Under the pieces are notes generated by a model that worked only from the letters and a program-made list of their open reading frames with translations, did no database searches and was not told the DNA's origin. Below are positions 37,237 through 45,455 of a stretch of 64,000 nucleotides of DNA, one piece after another (the first letter of the stretch is position 1; the number at the start of each line of letters is the position of its first letter). A program made the translations under genes and the position numbers. This DNA is from Cyclobacteriaceae bacterium. GTDB taxonomy: Bacteria > Bacteroidota > Bacteroidia > Cytophagales > Cyclobacteriaceae. Location: the NCBI GenBank assembly GCA_020832305.1, contig JAFIEV010000082.1, positions 310,001 to 374,000 of the forward strand, in the 5' to 3' direction.

Positions 37237-37707
37237 TTAATCAAGTTTAAATTCCTGAAGAATTTTCTCAACCTCATTAGGCTCATAACCTTTCTGATAC
37301 ATATAGCGCAATGTAAGTGCTTTGCGAGTATATGCATCCTTATCGCTCAAAGAAGAGTACTTTTTAAAGGCAAGTTGTTTCATGCTTTCAACGTAAACTT
37401 CTTCATCAATCATATCATGCAATGAATTATGAATGAGCTCCTCCTTTATATTATGTTTTCTGAGGGCATGGGAAATTTTCATTTTCCCCCATTTTTTCAA
37501 CCTGAAACGGCCACCTGTAAATGAAGCAACAAATCGGTCTTCGTTGAGGTAATCTTCATCTATTAATTGTTTAATTACCTGCCCGACCTGCCTTTCATTT
37601 ACATTTAAGGTTTGCAGCTTATTCCTGACTTCTATTTCAGACCTTTCGCGCCATGCACAAAAAGATCGCATTTTTTCCAACAGGCGGTTAAGATCATTTT
37701 CTTTCAT
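37237..37707 (-). CDS. recX: Regulatory protein RecX
   Basis: 156-residue helical-repeat protein that modulates RecA filaments. The start is set at ATG 37707 (MKENDLNRLLEKM) rather than the longer ATG at 37737, since family members begin near there. Seen: CAWRERSEIEVRNKL, QLIDEDYLNEDRFVASFTGGRFRLKKWG, and the third repeat ALTLRYMYQKGYEPNEVEKIL. It overlaps the upstream gene by 14 bases. recA is not in the window. Confidence 0.92.
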   Translation of the reverse strand: MKENDLNRLLEKMRSFCAWRERSEIEVRNKLQTLNVNERQVGQVIKQLIDEDYLNEDRFVASFTGGRFRLKKWGKMKISHALRKHNIKEELIHNSLHDMIDEEVYVESMKQLAFKKYSSLSDKDAYTRKALTLRYMYQKGYEPNEVEKILQEFKLD

Positions 37708-38662
37708 AAAAATAGAGCTGTGGAATAATACCTGCATTTAATTCGCTTAAGGTATAATATCCTCCGTTTCTACTCCAGCAGATGGCTTCGCCCTGTGGTT
37801 CTATGGGATCATATGGCAAACGTATGGGTTTTCTTTGAAAGGTATCCCACATATTTTCGTTATTTTCTCTTTTCCAGTAATAAATGAGATTATAAGTTCT
37901 GATGAGAATATGATCGCCATCGGCAGATACATTGCCTCCTGTTGCAAACATTACCGGTATATTGCCGATTTTAATAAGTACATTATCTTCTTCTGTAGAC
38001 TGCGGATAAGGTGCAATATAAATGCCCACCCTGAATTCCCTTTTACTGACTACATAAATATCTTTGGTTATAGGATCGAGCAGCAACGTTTCTGCATCCC
38101 TTGGCCGGTCTGGATACACCAACCTTATTCTGTCGGCTTCAGGATACAATTCGGTAAGAACAGAACGGTGACTTTCATCAAATACAGGTTCAGCAAATCT
38201 GTAAACCGTAACTTTAGGCCTTTGTCCATTATTATCACCAATATCACCAATGTACAGGTAAATTTCACCGTCTTCAGGTCCGGGCCCTATTTCAATATCC
38301 TCCCAATCAATATTATTTATACCATTGAGTCGGTATCTGGCAATGGTATTTCCATCCAATTTGTCGATAAGAAACAGTACATTGGGATTGCCACTGTCAT
38401 TATGTGCCCAAAGCATTCCATCATTCTTGATGCTGGCTACCAGACCTGATGCTTCCTGCAGCGAAACATGCCCAATGGCTTTACCTGATGACGCAAATAA
38501 ATTTGAGATGGGTTCTTCACTCAGATCATAGGTGGCATCAAATGCCTGGTAATTTGCCCAGAAATCCTCATCGATTGCGGGATCTTCTATTTGTGCATTG
38601 CAGGCAACAATCAAAAGCAATTGCAAAAGCAGAAAATAGGATATTGATAATCTACTCACCAT
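37694..38662 (-). CDS. Secreted beta-propeller-like lipoprotein, function unknown
   Basis: 322-residue protein with signal peptide and lipobox LLIVAC (Cys21). The mature part shows propeller-type strands: EASGLVASIKNDGMLWAHNDSGNPNVLFLI in part, DWEDIEIGPGPEDGEIYLYIGDIGDNN, ETLLLDPITKDIYVVSKRE, EAICWSRNGGYYTLSE. The Asp-rich GDIGDN segment resembles calcium- or metal-binding turns of SdiA-regulated/phytase-like propellers; a catalytic role is not shown. Its start overlaps the deacetylase stop by one base (TAATG), and its end overlaps recX, so the three genes form an operon. Confidence 0.8.
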   Translation of the reverse strand: MVSRLSISYFLLLQLLLIVACNAQIEDPAIDEDFWANYQAFDATYDLSEEPISNLFASSGKAIGHVSLQEASGLVASIKNDGMLWAHNDSGNPNVLFLIDKLDGNTIARYRLNGINNIDWEDIEIGPGPEDGEIYLYIGDIGDNNGQRPKVTVYRFAEPVFDESHRSVLTELYPEADRIRLVYPDRPRDAETLLLDPITKDIYVVSKREFRVGIYIAPYPQSTEEDNVLIKIGNIPVMFATGGNVSADGDHILIRTYNLIYYWKRENNENMWDTFQRKPIRLPYDPIEPQGEAICWSRNGGYYTLSELNAGIIPQLYFYERK

Positions 38663-41148
38663 TATTGTTGTTCAGTTTTTCCAATGGAAATCATATTTGT
38701 AAATAACCTGAAGGCTCCGGGGACACCAGCCGGCAGTTGTCTGAACCATGCATATCCGGTATAAATATAATAGCCCTTTCCATATCGTGCAGCCAATAAG
38801 CCTCCCTTCAATGCATCCTCACCGGGGTCGGAGCTGGCTATTACCGTACTGAACTCGTCTCCCCAGCGGTTGGGGAAGTACAGACCTCTTTCCTGTACCC
38901 AATCTTCAAAATCAGAATTAGTAATCTTATTGGGAAAATTGAGCAATGGATGATTTTGATTTATCATTTTAACAGGCGCGTCTTCAACGGTTATGCGATC
39001 ACGGCTGATTTCAAGCTGATAAGGAGAAAATTCCTGAGTTACGAGCCTGCTATTTGTATTGTACTGCACAATTAAGGTACCGCCCCTTTCAGTATATGCC
39101 AATAATTTACTCATATCAAAACGCAGTCGCTCTACGGTGTTTAATGCCCGTACACCCAAAATGATGGCATCATATGAATCTAAATGATCAGCATCGAATT
39201 CGATATCATTGATAATTTCTACTTTATAACCTAATTGCCGCAGTGCAGCAGGAACATCATCTCCCGCCCCCATCACATAACCCACCATATTGCCACGTTT
39301 TTGTAAATCGAGGCGGGTAAGCCTGATTTTAGAAAGCGGAAAAAGCATTTGGTAGGGTATATGATCATATTCAATAGTAAGTAAACTTTCTTTGTAAAAG
39401 TTTTCATTTATTTTGGCAATGGCTGAAACTTCTATGTCAGATGCTTCAGAGGGCGGAGATACCTCAAAAGTAAAAAGCTCATCTTCCCCCTTGTACCTCA
39501 ATTGAAAATTATGTTGATGAGGTTTGCTTTGCCAGCCTTTGGGTAAATCAAGACTCACGACCCCATTTACCTTGTCCTTTCCGGCCTTAACGCGAATCGC
39601 AATATTTTTACTCTTTGCCTCCGGAAAAATCACTACTTTATCTGAAAGGTTCACAAAGACTTCAGGAGTGATATAAAACGGACTATATACTTCTCCTTTT
39701 ACGGGGTCATTTCTTTTAAAAACAGCTTCTTTGGTATAGCTGACCTCAACTCCGTTTACATCTAAAACAAAAATGCCTGAAATAGCAGGTTCATTTACCG
39801 GTTTACCTATTTTGCTTTGATCGTTTACAATAAACATGCCGATAGAACCTTCCTCCCGCAACCAATAAGGTTGTGAATGATCGGCATTCTGATCGATGGT
39901 AAAATCGTATTTCCAATCCTGGGAAATATTATTTTTTAAATCCCTGGATATTTTGTGATGCTTTTGCTCCTGTTCCAGCATAATCGACTTTACAGAAACG
40001 TTTACATCAGAACGATTGATCATTTCTGCAGTGAGGCTAACCACTTCCCCGGGGCAGGCAGAACGATCATTTACCCTTAGTTCAAGAAACAAACCCAGGC
40101 ATGCATAGATAAGTTCATCCACTTCTTTTTCCTTCACTTTTCTCCAGTAAGGGTCTTCGAGCAGTTGAATCGCCTTTTTAAGTTCGATTAAAGTAGGCAC
40201 TATAGTAGCCGGCTTATCGGGGTCGAAATCTCTGTTTGCTTTTTGACTTAATTGCGCAGCAAGCTCTGATCCTGCTACCCGATTCCAACTGATGTCTATG
40301 TGTTCGAAAATATCTTTATGGGTTTTTTCACCCCATAACTGTTGTAAGAAATCGTAATTTATTCCCCTGACACCTGTGGCACCAAATCCCTGGCTTTTAT
40401 GCATGCTTCGACTTTCAGCTGCTATTTCTGAAACCGATTTGCCCCATTGGGGAATGTAGGCTCCGATATTGTATTTTACCAATTCTGAAGTATCTCTTTG
40501 TGCACCACTTCTCATCCAGTAATAGGTGTTCCAGTATAGTGCCGAGGGTTGCCATATGTCGGTATATCGTAATTGATCAGGAAATTTTTCAGGATTACCA
40601 GCCATTTCAAAAGCTTCTTCAGCCAATATTGCAGAAGCCGTATGGTGACCATGGGTTTCACCGGGTATGGTGTTAAAGCGGTTGATGATTACATCAGGTT
40701 TGTAATTTCTTATTATCCAAACCAAATCTGCAAGCGCTTTTTCTTTGTTCCAGATGGTAAAGGTCTCATCAGGATGTTTACTGAAACCAAAGTCGTTTGT
40801 ACGACTGAAATATTGAATGCCATTATCAATTTTTCGTGCCTCCAAAAGTTCATGGGTACGTATAAGCCCCAGCAGTTCCCTTATTTCAGGGCCTATCAGA
40901 TTTTGACCTCCATCACCACGTGTAAAAGAAAAATAAGCCGTATTTACCTTTTTCACATTGGCCATATAGGTAATCATTCGTGTATTTTCATCATCAGGAT
41001 GTGCAGCAAGATACAGTACATTACCTAATACGTCCAGTTTATGAAGCATAAGTCGAATATCTCCACTGTGGTATCTTTTAGGAACCTGGGCTGAAAGAAA
41101 AACAGGAAATAGTCCAATCAGCAAAAATGAAATTGTCCTTTTTAACAT
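38662..41148 (-). CDS. Secreted PIG-L family deacetylase with C-terminal domains
   Basis: 828-residue enzyme. Start is set at ATG 41148 because the signal peptide MLKRTISFLLIGLFPVFLSAQ begins there. The catalytic domain (about 35-290) has the zinc motif LAAHPDDENTR and the later HGHHTAS, as in N-acetylglucosaminyl deacetylases. Beta-rich middle domains (about 370-620) and a C-terminal glutamine amidotransferase-like segment (AIILGVRALNTVERLRFDMSKLLAYTERGG in part) follow. Long secreted PIG-L proteins of this type are common in Bacteroidota and act on unknown N-acetylated glycans or conjugates. Operon with the following propeller lipoprotein and recX. Confidence 0.9.
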   Translation of the reverse strand: MLKRTISFLLIGLFPVFLSAQVPKRYHSGDIRLMLHKLDVLGNVLYLAAHPDDENTRMITYMANVKKVNTAYFSFTRGDGGQNLIGPEIRELLGLIRTHELLEARKIDNGIQYFSRTNDFGFSKHPDETFTIWNKEKALADLVWIIRNYKPDVIINRFNTIPGETHGHHTASAILAEEAFEMAGNPEKFPDQLRYTDIWQPSALYWNTYYWMRSGAQRDTSELVKYNIGAYIPQWGKSVSEIAAESRSMHKSQGFGATGVRGINYDFLQQLWGEKTHKDIFEHIDISWNRVAGSELAAQLSQKANRDFDPDKPATIVPTLIELKKAIQLLEDPYWRKVKEKEVDELIYACLGLFLELRVNDRSACPGEVVSLTAEMINRSDVNVSVKSIMLEQEQKHHKISRDLKNNISQDWKYDFTIDQNADHSQPYWLREEGSIGMFIVNDQSKIGKPVNEPAISGIFVLDVNGVEVSYTKEAVFKRNDPVKGEVYSPFYITPEVFVNLSDKVVIFPEAKSKNIAIRVKAGKDKVNGVVSLDLPKGWQSKPHQHNFQLRYKGEDELFTFEVSPPSEASDIEVSAIAKINENFYKESLLTIEYDHIPYQMLFPLSKIRLTRLDLQKRGNMVGYVMGAGDDVPAALRQLGYKVEIINDIEFDADHLDSYDAIILGVRALNTVERLRFDMSKLLAYTERGGTLIVQYNTNSRLVTQEFSPYQLEISRDRITVEDAPVKMINQNHPLLNFPNKITNSDFEDWVQERGLYFPNRWGDEFSTVIASSDPGEDALKGGLLAARYGKGYYIYTGYAWFRQLPAGVPGAFRLFTNMISIGKTEQQ

Positions 41149-41229
41149 AACTATGTACATACAAAATGGGGGCATGTATTAAAATTTTTCAGGTATACAT
41201 ATGCAGCTTGCGGTTTTACATTTTTAACT

Positions 41230-41541
41230 TTAATCGTCATCCATACCACCCATACAGCTGAAACATGCATTGGCAAAAGCATCATAAGTATCATATGCCG
41301 GACCTGGTTTTCCAAAAAGGGTAATAATTTTATCCAAACGAATAGAATCACCACTATCGAGGTTCAGAAATTCCCCTGTTTCGTTTTTATTGATATCCAG
41401 AATGGCACCCCGGGCACTTTCAATTTCTTTTGTACCTTTAAAATAATGTATAAGGCCATTATTACCTGAGTTTTTTTGCTCTTCTAATATTTCACGAAAA
41501 TCAAAAGATACCGGTAAATAGTCTGAAACGGAAGTATTCAT
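41230..41541 (-). CDS. Small conserved protein, Rof-like beta fold suspected
   Basis: 103-residue soluble protein. The core reads YLPVSFDFREILEEQ, then IHYFKGTKEIESARGAILDI, GEFLNLDSGDSIRLDKIITLFGKPGPAYD, which recalls Bacteroidota proteins resembling the Rho-binding antiterminator (Sm/SH3-like fold). The C-terminus, ANACFSCMGGMDDD, adds a CxxC pair. Similarity is by memory of motif pattern and is weak, so function stays open. It is transcribed away from purU with about 210 bases between the two starts. Confidence 0.65.
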   Translation of the reverse strand: MNTSVSDYLPVSFDFREILEEQKNSGNNGLIHYFKGTKEIESARGAILDINKNETGEFLNLDSGDSIRLDKIITLFGKPGPAYDTYDAFANACFSCMGGMDDD

Positions 41542-41751
41542 TTTTTAAAATTTAATTAAAACAAAGCCTGTAAATGTATCTGAATCAACAAAGATAACGT
41601 ATCAGGATCATTTCAGTTTGAATAATCGTAGTATAATTGATCAAATAAAAAACGTACAGGTTTATTTACCCAAAATATAAATTTTTGCATTTAGGCCATG
41701 TAAAATGTAGTTTCGCGAATCAACAGTGGCGAATTCACTGAATATGTAGCT

Positions 41752-42585
41752 ATGAGCAATTACGTTTTAAAAATTGATTGTCCTGATGAAAAAGGACTGG
41801 TACACCGGATTTCAGGTATTTTATATCATCATGGATTAAACATGGTAGAAAATGATGAATTTGTCGACAGAGAGACCAGTCATTTTTTTATGCGGTCTGT
41901 TTTTGCCGGCAATCTTAATATTGCACGCGTGAAAAAGGAAGTAGAAGCGATATTACCTGAGGAATCTCAGATTACCTTTTCGCTTCAAAAGGCCAAAGAA
42001 ATTGTTGTTTTGGCCACCAGGGAGTATCATTGCCTTGGTGATTTACTAATGAGGCATCATTTTGGGGAACTCAATGCAAATATTCGTTCAGTTATTAGTA
42101 ATCACAATACCTTAAAAGATTTCACAGAGCGATTTGATATACCCTATCATTATATTCCTGTTGAAAATCTCGGCAAGGAAGAACACGAAAAGCTTGTGCA
42201 TGATTGCATACGACAGTACAAACCAGATTATATTATACTTGCAAAGTACATGCGGATTTTTACACCCTCATTTACGGTGAAATACCCTTGTAAAATCATC
42301 AACATACATCATTCCTTTTTGCCGGCATTTGTCGGAGCCAGGCCTTATCAACAGGCCTATGAAAGAGGGGTTAAAATGATTGGAGCCTCGGCCCATTTTG
42401 TGAATGAAAATCTGGATGAAGGTCCGATTATCCACCAGGATGTCTCTTATGTAAATCATTCACAAGATGCCCGTGATATGGCTAAAGTAGGCAGGGATGT
42501 TGAAAGACTAGTACTTGCACAAGCCCTTAAGCTGGTCTTTGATGACAGGGTTTTTGTGCACGGAAATAAAACTGTGATTTTGTAG
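41752..42585 (+). CDS. purU: Formyltetrahydrofolate deformylase
   Basis: 277-residue enzyme that hydrolyses 10-formyl-THF to formate and THF, balancing one-carbon pools. The N-terminal ACT domain (about 1-80) begins VLKIDCPDEKGLVHRISGILYHHGLNMVEND. The formyltransferase domain (about 85-277) has the catalytic Asn-His-Asp set in NIHHSFLPAFVGARPYQQAYERG in part and DEGPIIHQDV. Length matches the family. Convergent with a TrmJ-like gene across 2 bases. Confidence 0.96.
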   Translation: MSNYVLKIDCPDEKGLVHRISGILYHHGLNMVENDEFVDRETSHFFMRSVFAGNLNIARVKKEVEAILPEESQITFSLQKAKEIVVLATREYHCLGDLLMRHHFGELNANIRSVISNHNTLKDFTERFDIPYHYIPVENLGKEEHEKLVHDCIRQYKPDYIILAKYMRIFTPSFTVKYPCKIINIHHSFLPAFVGARPYQQAYERGVKMIGASAHFVNENLDEGPIIHQDVSYVNHSQDARDMAKVGRDVERLVLAQALKLVFDDRVFVHGNKTVIL

Positions 42586-42587
42586 TG

Positions 42588-43283
42588 TTAAGATTTTAGA
42601 AAACCCTTTAATCGCTTTAAGAAGGAAAGAATTAAATGCGCGTCATCTGAACCTGTCATATTCAGACGTTCCATCATAAGATTGTAGATGTTTTCTTCCT
42701 TTTTAAATTCAAGTTTTTGCAATATCTCTGCAACCTGTTTTTTCAAGACAGTTCTTACTGAATCTTTGGGTGTATCTTGTAATATTTCAGAATCGCGAAA
42801 ACCCGATCGGGCACATAAATACGCATACAACATCACTGATTGGGCAAGGTTCAGAGAAGGAAACCGGGTTTTTATGGGTATGGAAGAAAGTATATCGCAC
42901 ATCCGTATTTCCTCATTGCTGAGACCGCTTTCTTCCCTGCCAAAAACAATGGCAACGGTTTTAATGGTATCATTATTTTTGGAAATGTGCTCCATGATTT
43001 GTTCGGGATTATAAAAGTCTTTACGGGCTTTTCTGTGGATATTTGCCGTAGTGCCAATTACCAGATCAACATTTTCAATAGCTTTCTGAAGATTATCCAC
43101 CAAACGTGCTTTCTCCAGAACGTCATGTGAGCCATGTGCCAGGGTTTTGGCTTCGACAGATAAATGATCGCAGGGATTAACCAGGGTCAGGTGAGAGTAA
43201 CCCATAGTTTTTAAGGCTCTGGCACAAGCACCTACGTTGCCCGCAACTGCCGGTTCGACAAGCACAAATTGAATTTCTGACAT
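42588..43283 (-). CDS. TrmJ-like tRNA/rRNA 2'-O-methyltransferase (SPOUT)
   Basis: 231-residue SpoU/TrmH superfamily methyltransferase. N-terminal motif FVLVEPAVAGNVGACARALKTMGYSHLTLVNP is typical of TrmJ (tRNA Cm32/Um32), followed by AIVFGREESGLSNEEIRMCD and IPIKTRFPSLNLAQSVMLYAY, the knotted SAM-binding region. The C-terminal helical part, about 70 residues, agrees with TrmJ rather than TrmL. Exact RNA target is inferred from the family. Confidence 0.88.
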   Translation of the reverse strand: MSEIQFVLVEPAVAGNVGACARALKTMGYSHLTLVNPCDHLSVEAKTLAHGSHDVLEKARLVDNLQKAIENVDLVIGTTANIHRKARKDFYNPEQIMEHISKNNDTIKTVAIVFGREESGLSNEEIRMCDILSSIPIKTRFPSLNLAQSVMLYAYLCARSGFRDSEILQDTPKDSVRTVLKKQVAEILQKLEFKKEENIYNLMMERLNMTGSDDAHLILSFLKRLKGFLKS

Positions 43284-43349
43284 ATTTTTTTGATGACTTT
43301 AAAAATTACAATGTAACAGGTAAATTAGGTTAAACTCAAACATGATTTG

Positions 43350-43357
43350 CAAAGATA
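43350..43357 (-). promoter_or_regulatory. Possible -7 promoter box for the TrmJ-like gene
   Basis: On the minus strand this reads TATCTTTG, fitting TAnnTTTG, 66 bases before the start codon. No TTTG is found at the expected -33 position, so support is partial. Confidence 0.3.
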
Positions 43358-43545
43358 CTTTTGCTGAATTGATAAATTTTTAATTTGGGATGTAAAATTT
43401 CCTGTTTAAAAAAACGATTTAGCAAGTGTTTCATTAATGTTAAATATTTTTTTGTTTGATTTAATCTAAACATAATGTATGTTGTGAGACATTTTAAATC
43501 CTTATACACATTTTGCGTTCAAAAATATTTAATGAAGGCTGAGCT

Positions 43546-44136
43546 ATGCTGAGGTATATAGATAGAAAGTCCGAAGATCTTGATCTTATCAGACGAATGA
43601 GTAAGGATGATAAGAACGCATTTGATGGTATATATAATAGCTATTGGGAGCAACTTCTTAAATATAGCTTTAAACTTACCCGTTGTCTTGAAACCAGTCA
43701 GGAGATTGTTCAGGATCTTTTTGTCGATTTGTGGGTCCAAAGAAAAAGGATTGAAATTAAAACTTCCCTTAAAAGTTATTTATTTAATGCCTTGCGCTAT
43801 AAAATTATAGACCATATAAAAAGGAGCAAAAAAAGGGAAGATTACATACACGAAATGCTCGTTTCTTATATGAGTATTAGTAATGATACGGAAAATCAGT
43901 TGTATTATTCGAATTTACATGATTCTTATGAAGCAGCTCTTCAAACATTACCTCCAAAATGCAGAGAAGTCTTTCAGATGAGCCGAAATGATCATAAATC
44001 CATCGACGAAATTTCAAAGGAGCTCAACCTATCTTCGCAAACGGTAAAAAACCAAATTTCCAGGGCACTTAAAATTCTTCGAACTAACCTCAAAGATTTT
44101 GTTGCACTGCTTTTATTTGCTATTACAATGCATTAG
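43546..44136 (+). CDS. ECF RNA polymerase sigma factor, FecI-like
   Basis: 196-residue sigma-70 family factor. Region 2 is seen in DDKNAFDGIYNSYWEQLLKYSFKLTR with QEIVQDLFVDLWVQRKRI, and region 4 in LPPKCREVFQMSRNDHKSIDEISKELNLSSQTVKNQISRALKIL in part, a helix-turn-helix for the -35 element. It is followed by a FecR gene and an STN-type SusC gene, which means a cell-surface signalling set in which the outer-membrane receptor reports substrate to FecR and releases this sigma factor. Upstream lies 262 bases without a gene. The C-terminal end (FVALLLFAITMH) is unusually hydrophobic. Confidence 0.95.
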   Translation: MLRYIDRKSEDLDLIRRMSKDDKNAFDGIYNSYWEQLLKYSFKLTRCLETSQEIVQDLFVDLWVQRKRIEIKTSLKSYLFNALRYKIIDHIKRSKKREDYIHEMLVSYMSISNDTENQLYYSNLHDSYEAALQTLPPKCREVFQMSRNDHKSIDEISKELNLSSQTVKNQISRALKILRTNLKDFVALLLFAITMH

Positions 44137-44341
44137 AGCCGATCTGCACTTTTCAATTGGTCATCGAATGAGAGCATCAGGATCATTCAAACCTTACATA
44201 ATTCAATTATAATTTTAGCACAAAAATTTTTTTCGAATTAAATGGTACTTTTTCTCATATGAAAAGACTTATCTACATCTGGGAAAATGGCGCGTTTTCC
44301 TAGCCCATATTACAACCTATTATTAACCTATGAACTTGTAA

Positions 44342-45382
44342 ATGAAGAACAACTACAGGTATAACAGACAATCACTTCTTCAATTTCTTTCCGGTAAGAA
44401 AAACAACCGGGGAGAAGAAATTTTTGAATTTTGGCTCGAAAAGGCTAAGACGCACCCAGACTATGATCTCATTATTAGTCCAAATGAGAAAAAAATACTT
44501 AAAAGTAAATTGAAGTCAAAAATTGATCAGACGATTGATAAAGATACTTCTACCACCAGAATAGAAATTGCAAGACACTCTTACAGATCGTCGGGCTTTA
44601 TATTATTAAAAGTTGCTGCTGTACTGATTTTGGTATTTGGTATCATTTTCATTTACAGCCGACAATTTGAATTGCCGGCTGAAGAAATTGTTGAAGCCCC
44701 GGTAATCGAAGACAGGATGTGGTCAAATCCTCTGGGCAAGCTTTCAAAAATTACTTTACCCGACCAAAGTGTAGTTTGGCTCAATACTTTGAGTACCATC
44801 GAATACAATACCAATTTTGGCATTGAACATCGAAACATTAAATTAAAAGGTGAAGCCTTTTTTGATGTTAAACATGATCCTTCGAAGCCTTTTATCATTC
44901 AGACGCCCAGACTGGTAACTAAAGTTCTTGGTACTTCTTTTAATGTAAAAGCCTATCCGGATGATCTGCATGAAGAAATTACCGTTGAAAGCGGCAAAGT
45001 GGAAATTGCCAAATCTGAAGCGATAGATACTCTACGGCAAACTGATCATTTTTTAAGACTCAGTGCCAGCGAAATTGCCAGATATAATAGTTCTGAGAAT
45101 TATCTGCAGGTAAGCAGAATAGATGTAAGTAATGTGAGATCATGGATCAATGGCAACATATATTTTCAAAATACAGAGATGTGGGAAATTGCCAGAACCA
45201 TCGAAAGAATGTATGACGTCAAAATAAATTTTGCCAATACATCCCTGAAAAAACAAAAAGTAACATTTAAGCAGAAAGCAGAAAGTCTTAAAATTACCCT
45301 GGATGCATTGTCATATATTACCGGTATGGAATATGTAAAAAATGATAATGAAATAACCTTTAAAAAGAAAATAAACAGCTGA
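44342..45382 (+). CDS. FecR family anti-sigma factor
   Basis: 346-residue transmembrane anti-sigma protein. Cytoplasmic part at about 1-84, one helix at 85-107 (FILLKVAAVLILVFGIIFIY), then a periplasmic FecR domain (about 130-235: TLPDQSVVWLNTLSTIEYN, LKGEAFFDVKHDPSKPFIIQTPRLVTKVLGTSFNVKAY in pieces) and a C-terminal DUF4974-like domain (about 265-340: FQNTEMWEIARTIERMYDVKI). Pairs with the sigma factor upstream and the STN domain of the SusC downstream. The 205-base gap before it may contain a separate promoter. Confidence 0.95.
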   Translation: MKNNYRYNRQSLLQFLSGKKNNRGEEIFEFWLEKAKTHPDYDLIISPNEKKILKSKLKSKIDQTIDKDTSTTRIEIARHSYRSSGFILLKVAAVLILVFGIIFIYSRQFELPAEEIVEAPVIEDRMWSNPLGKLSKITLPDQSVVWLNTLSTIEYNTNFGIEHRNIKLKGEAFFDVKHDPSKPFIIQTPRLVTKVLGTSFNVKAYPDDLHEEITVESGKVEIAKSEAIDTLRQTDHFLRLSASEIARYNSSENYLQVSRIDVSNVRSWINGNIYFQNTEMWEIARTIERMYDVKINFANTSLKKQKVTFKQKAESLKITLDALSYITGMEYVKNDNEITFKKKINS

Positions 45383-45455
45383 TGGCAAATCAGATTTGTC
45401 GTTAAGCGCTATTTATAGATAGAAATCTTTTAATTAACTGTTAAAATTTAATCAC

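Noticed and set aside
37835-38706. Plus-strand frames opposite the propeller lipoprotein gene
   Set aside because: The minus-strand gene has signal peptide, lipobox and coupled neighbours; the plus-strand frames show none of these.
43284-43545. Possible small RNA or tRNA in the gap before the ECF sigma gene
   Set aside because: No cloverleaf, stable hairpin or terminator was found by eye; it reads as an AT-rich promoter region.
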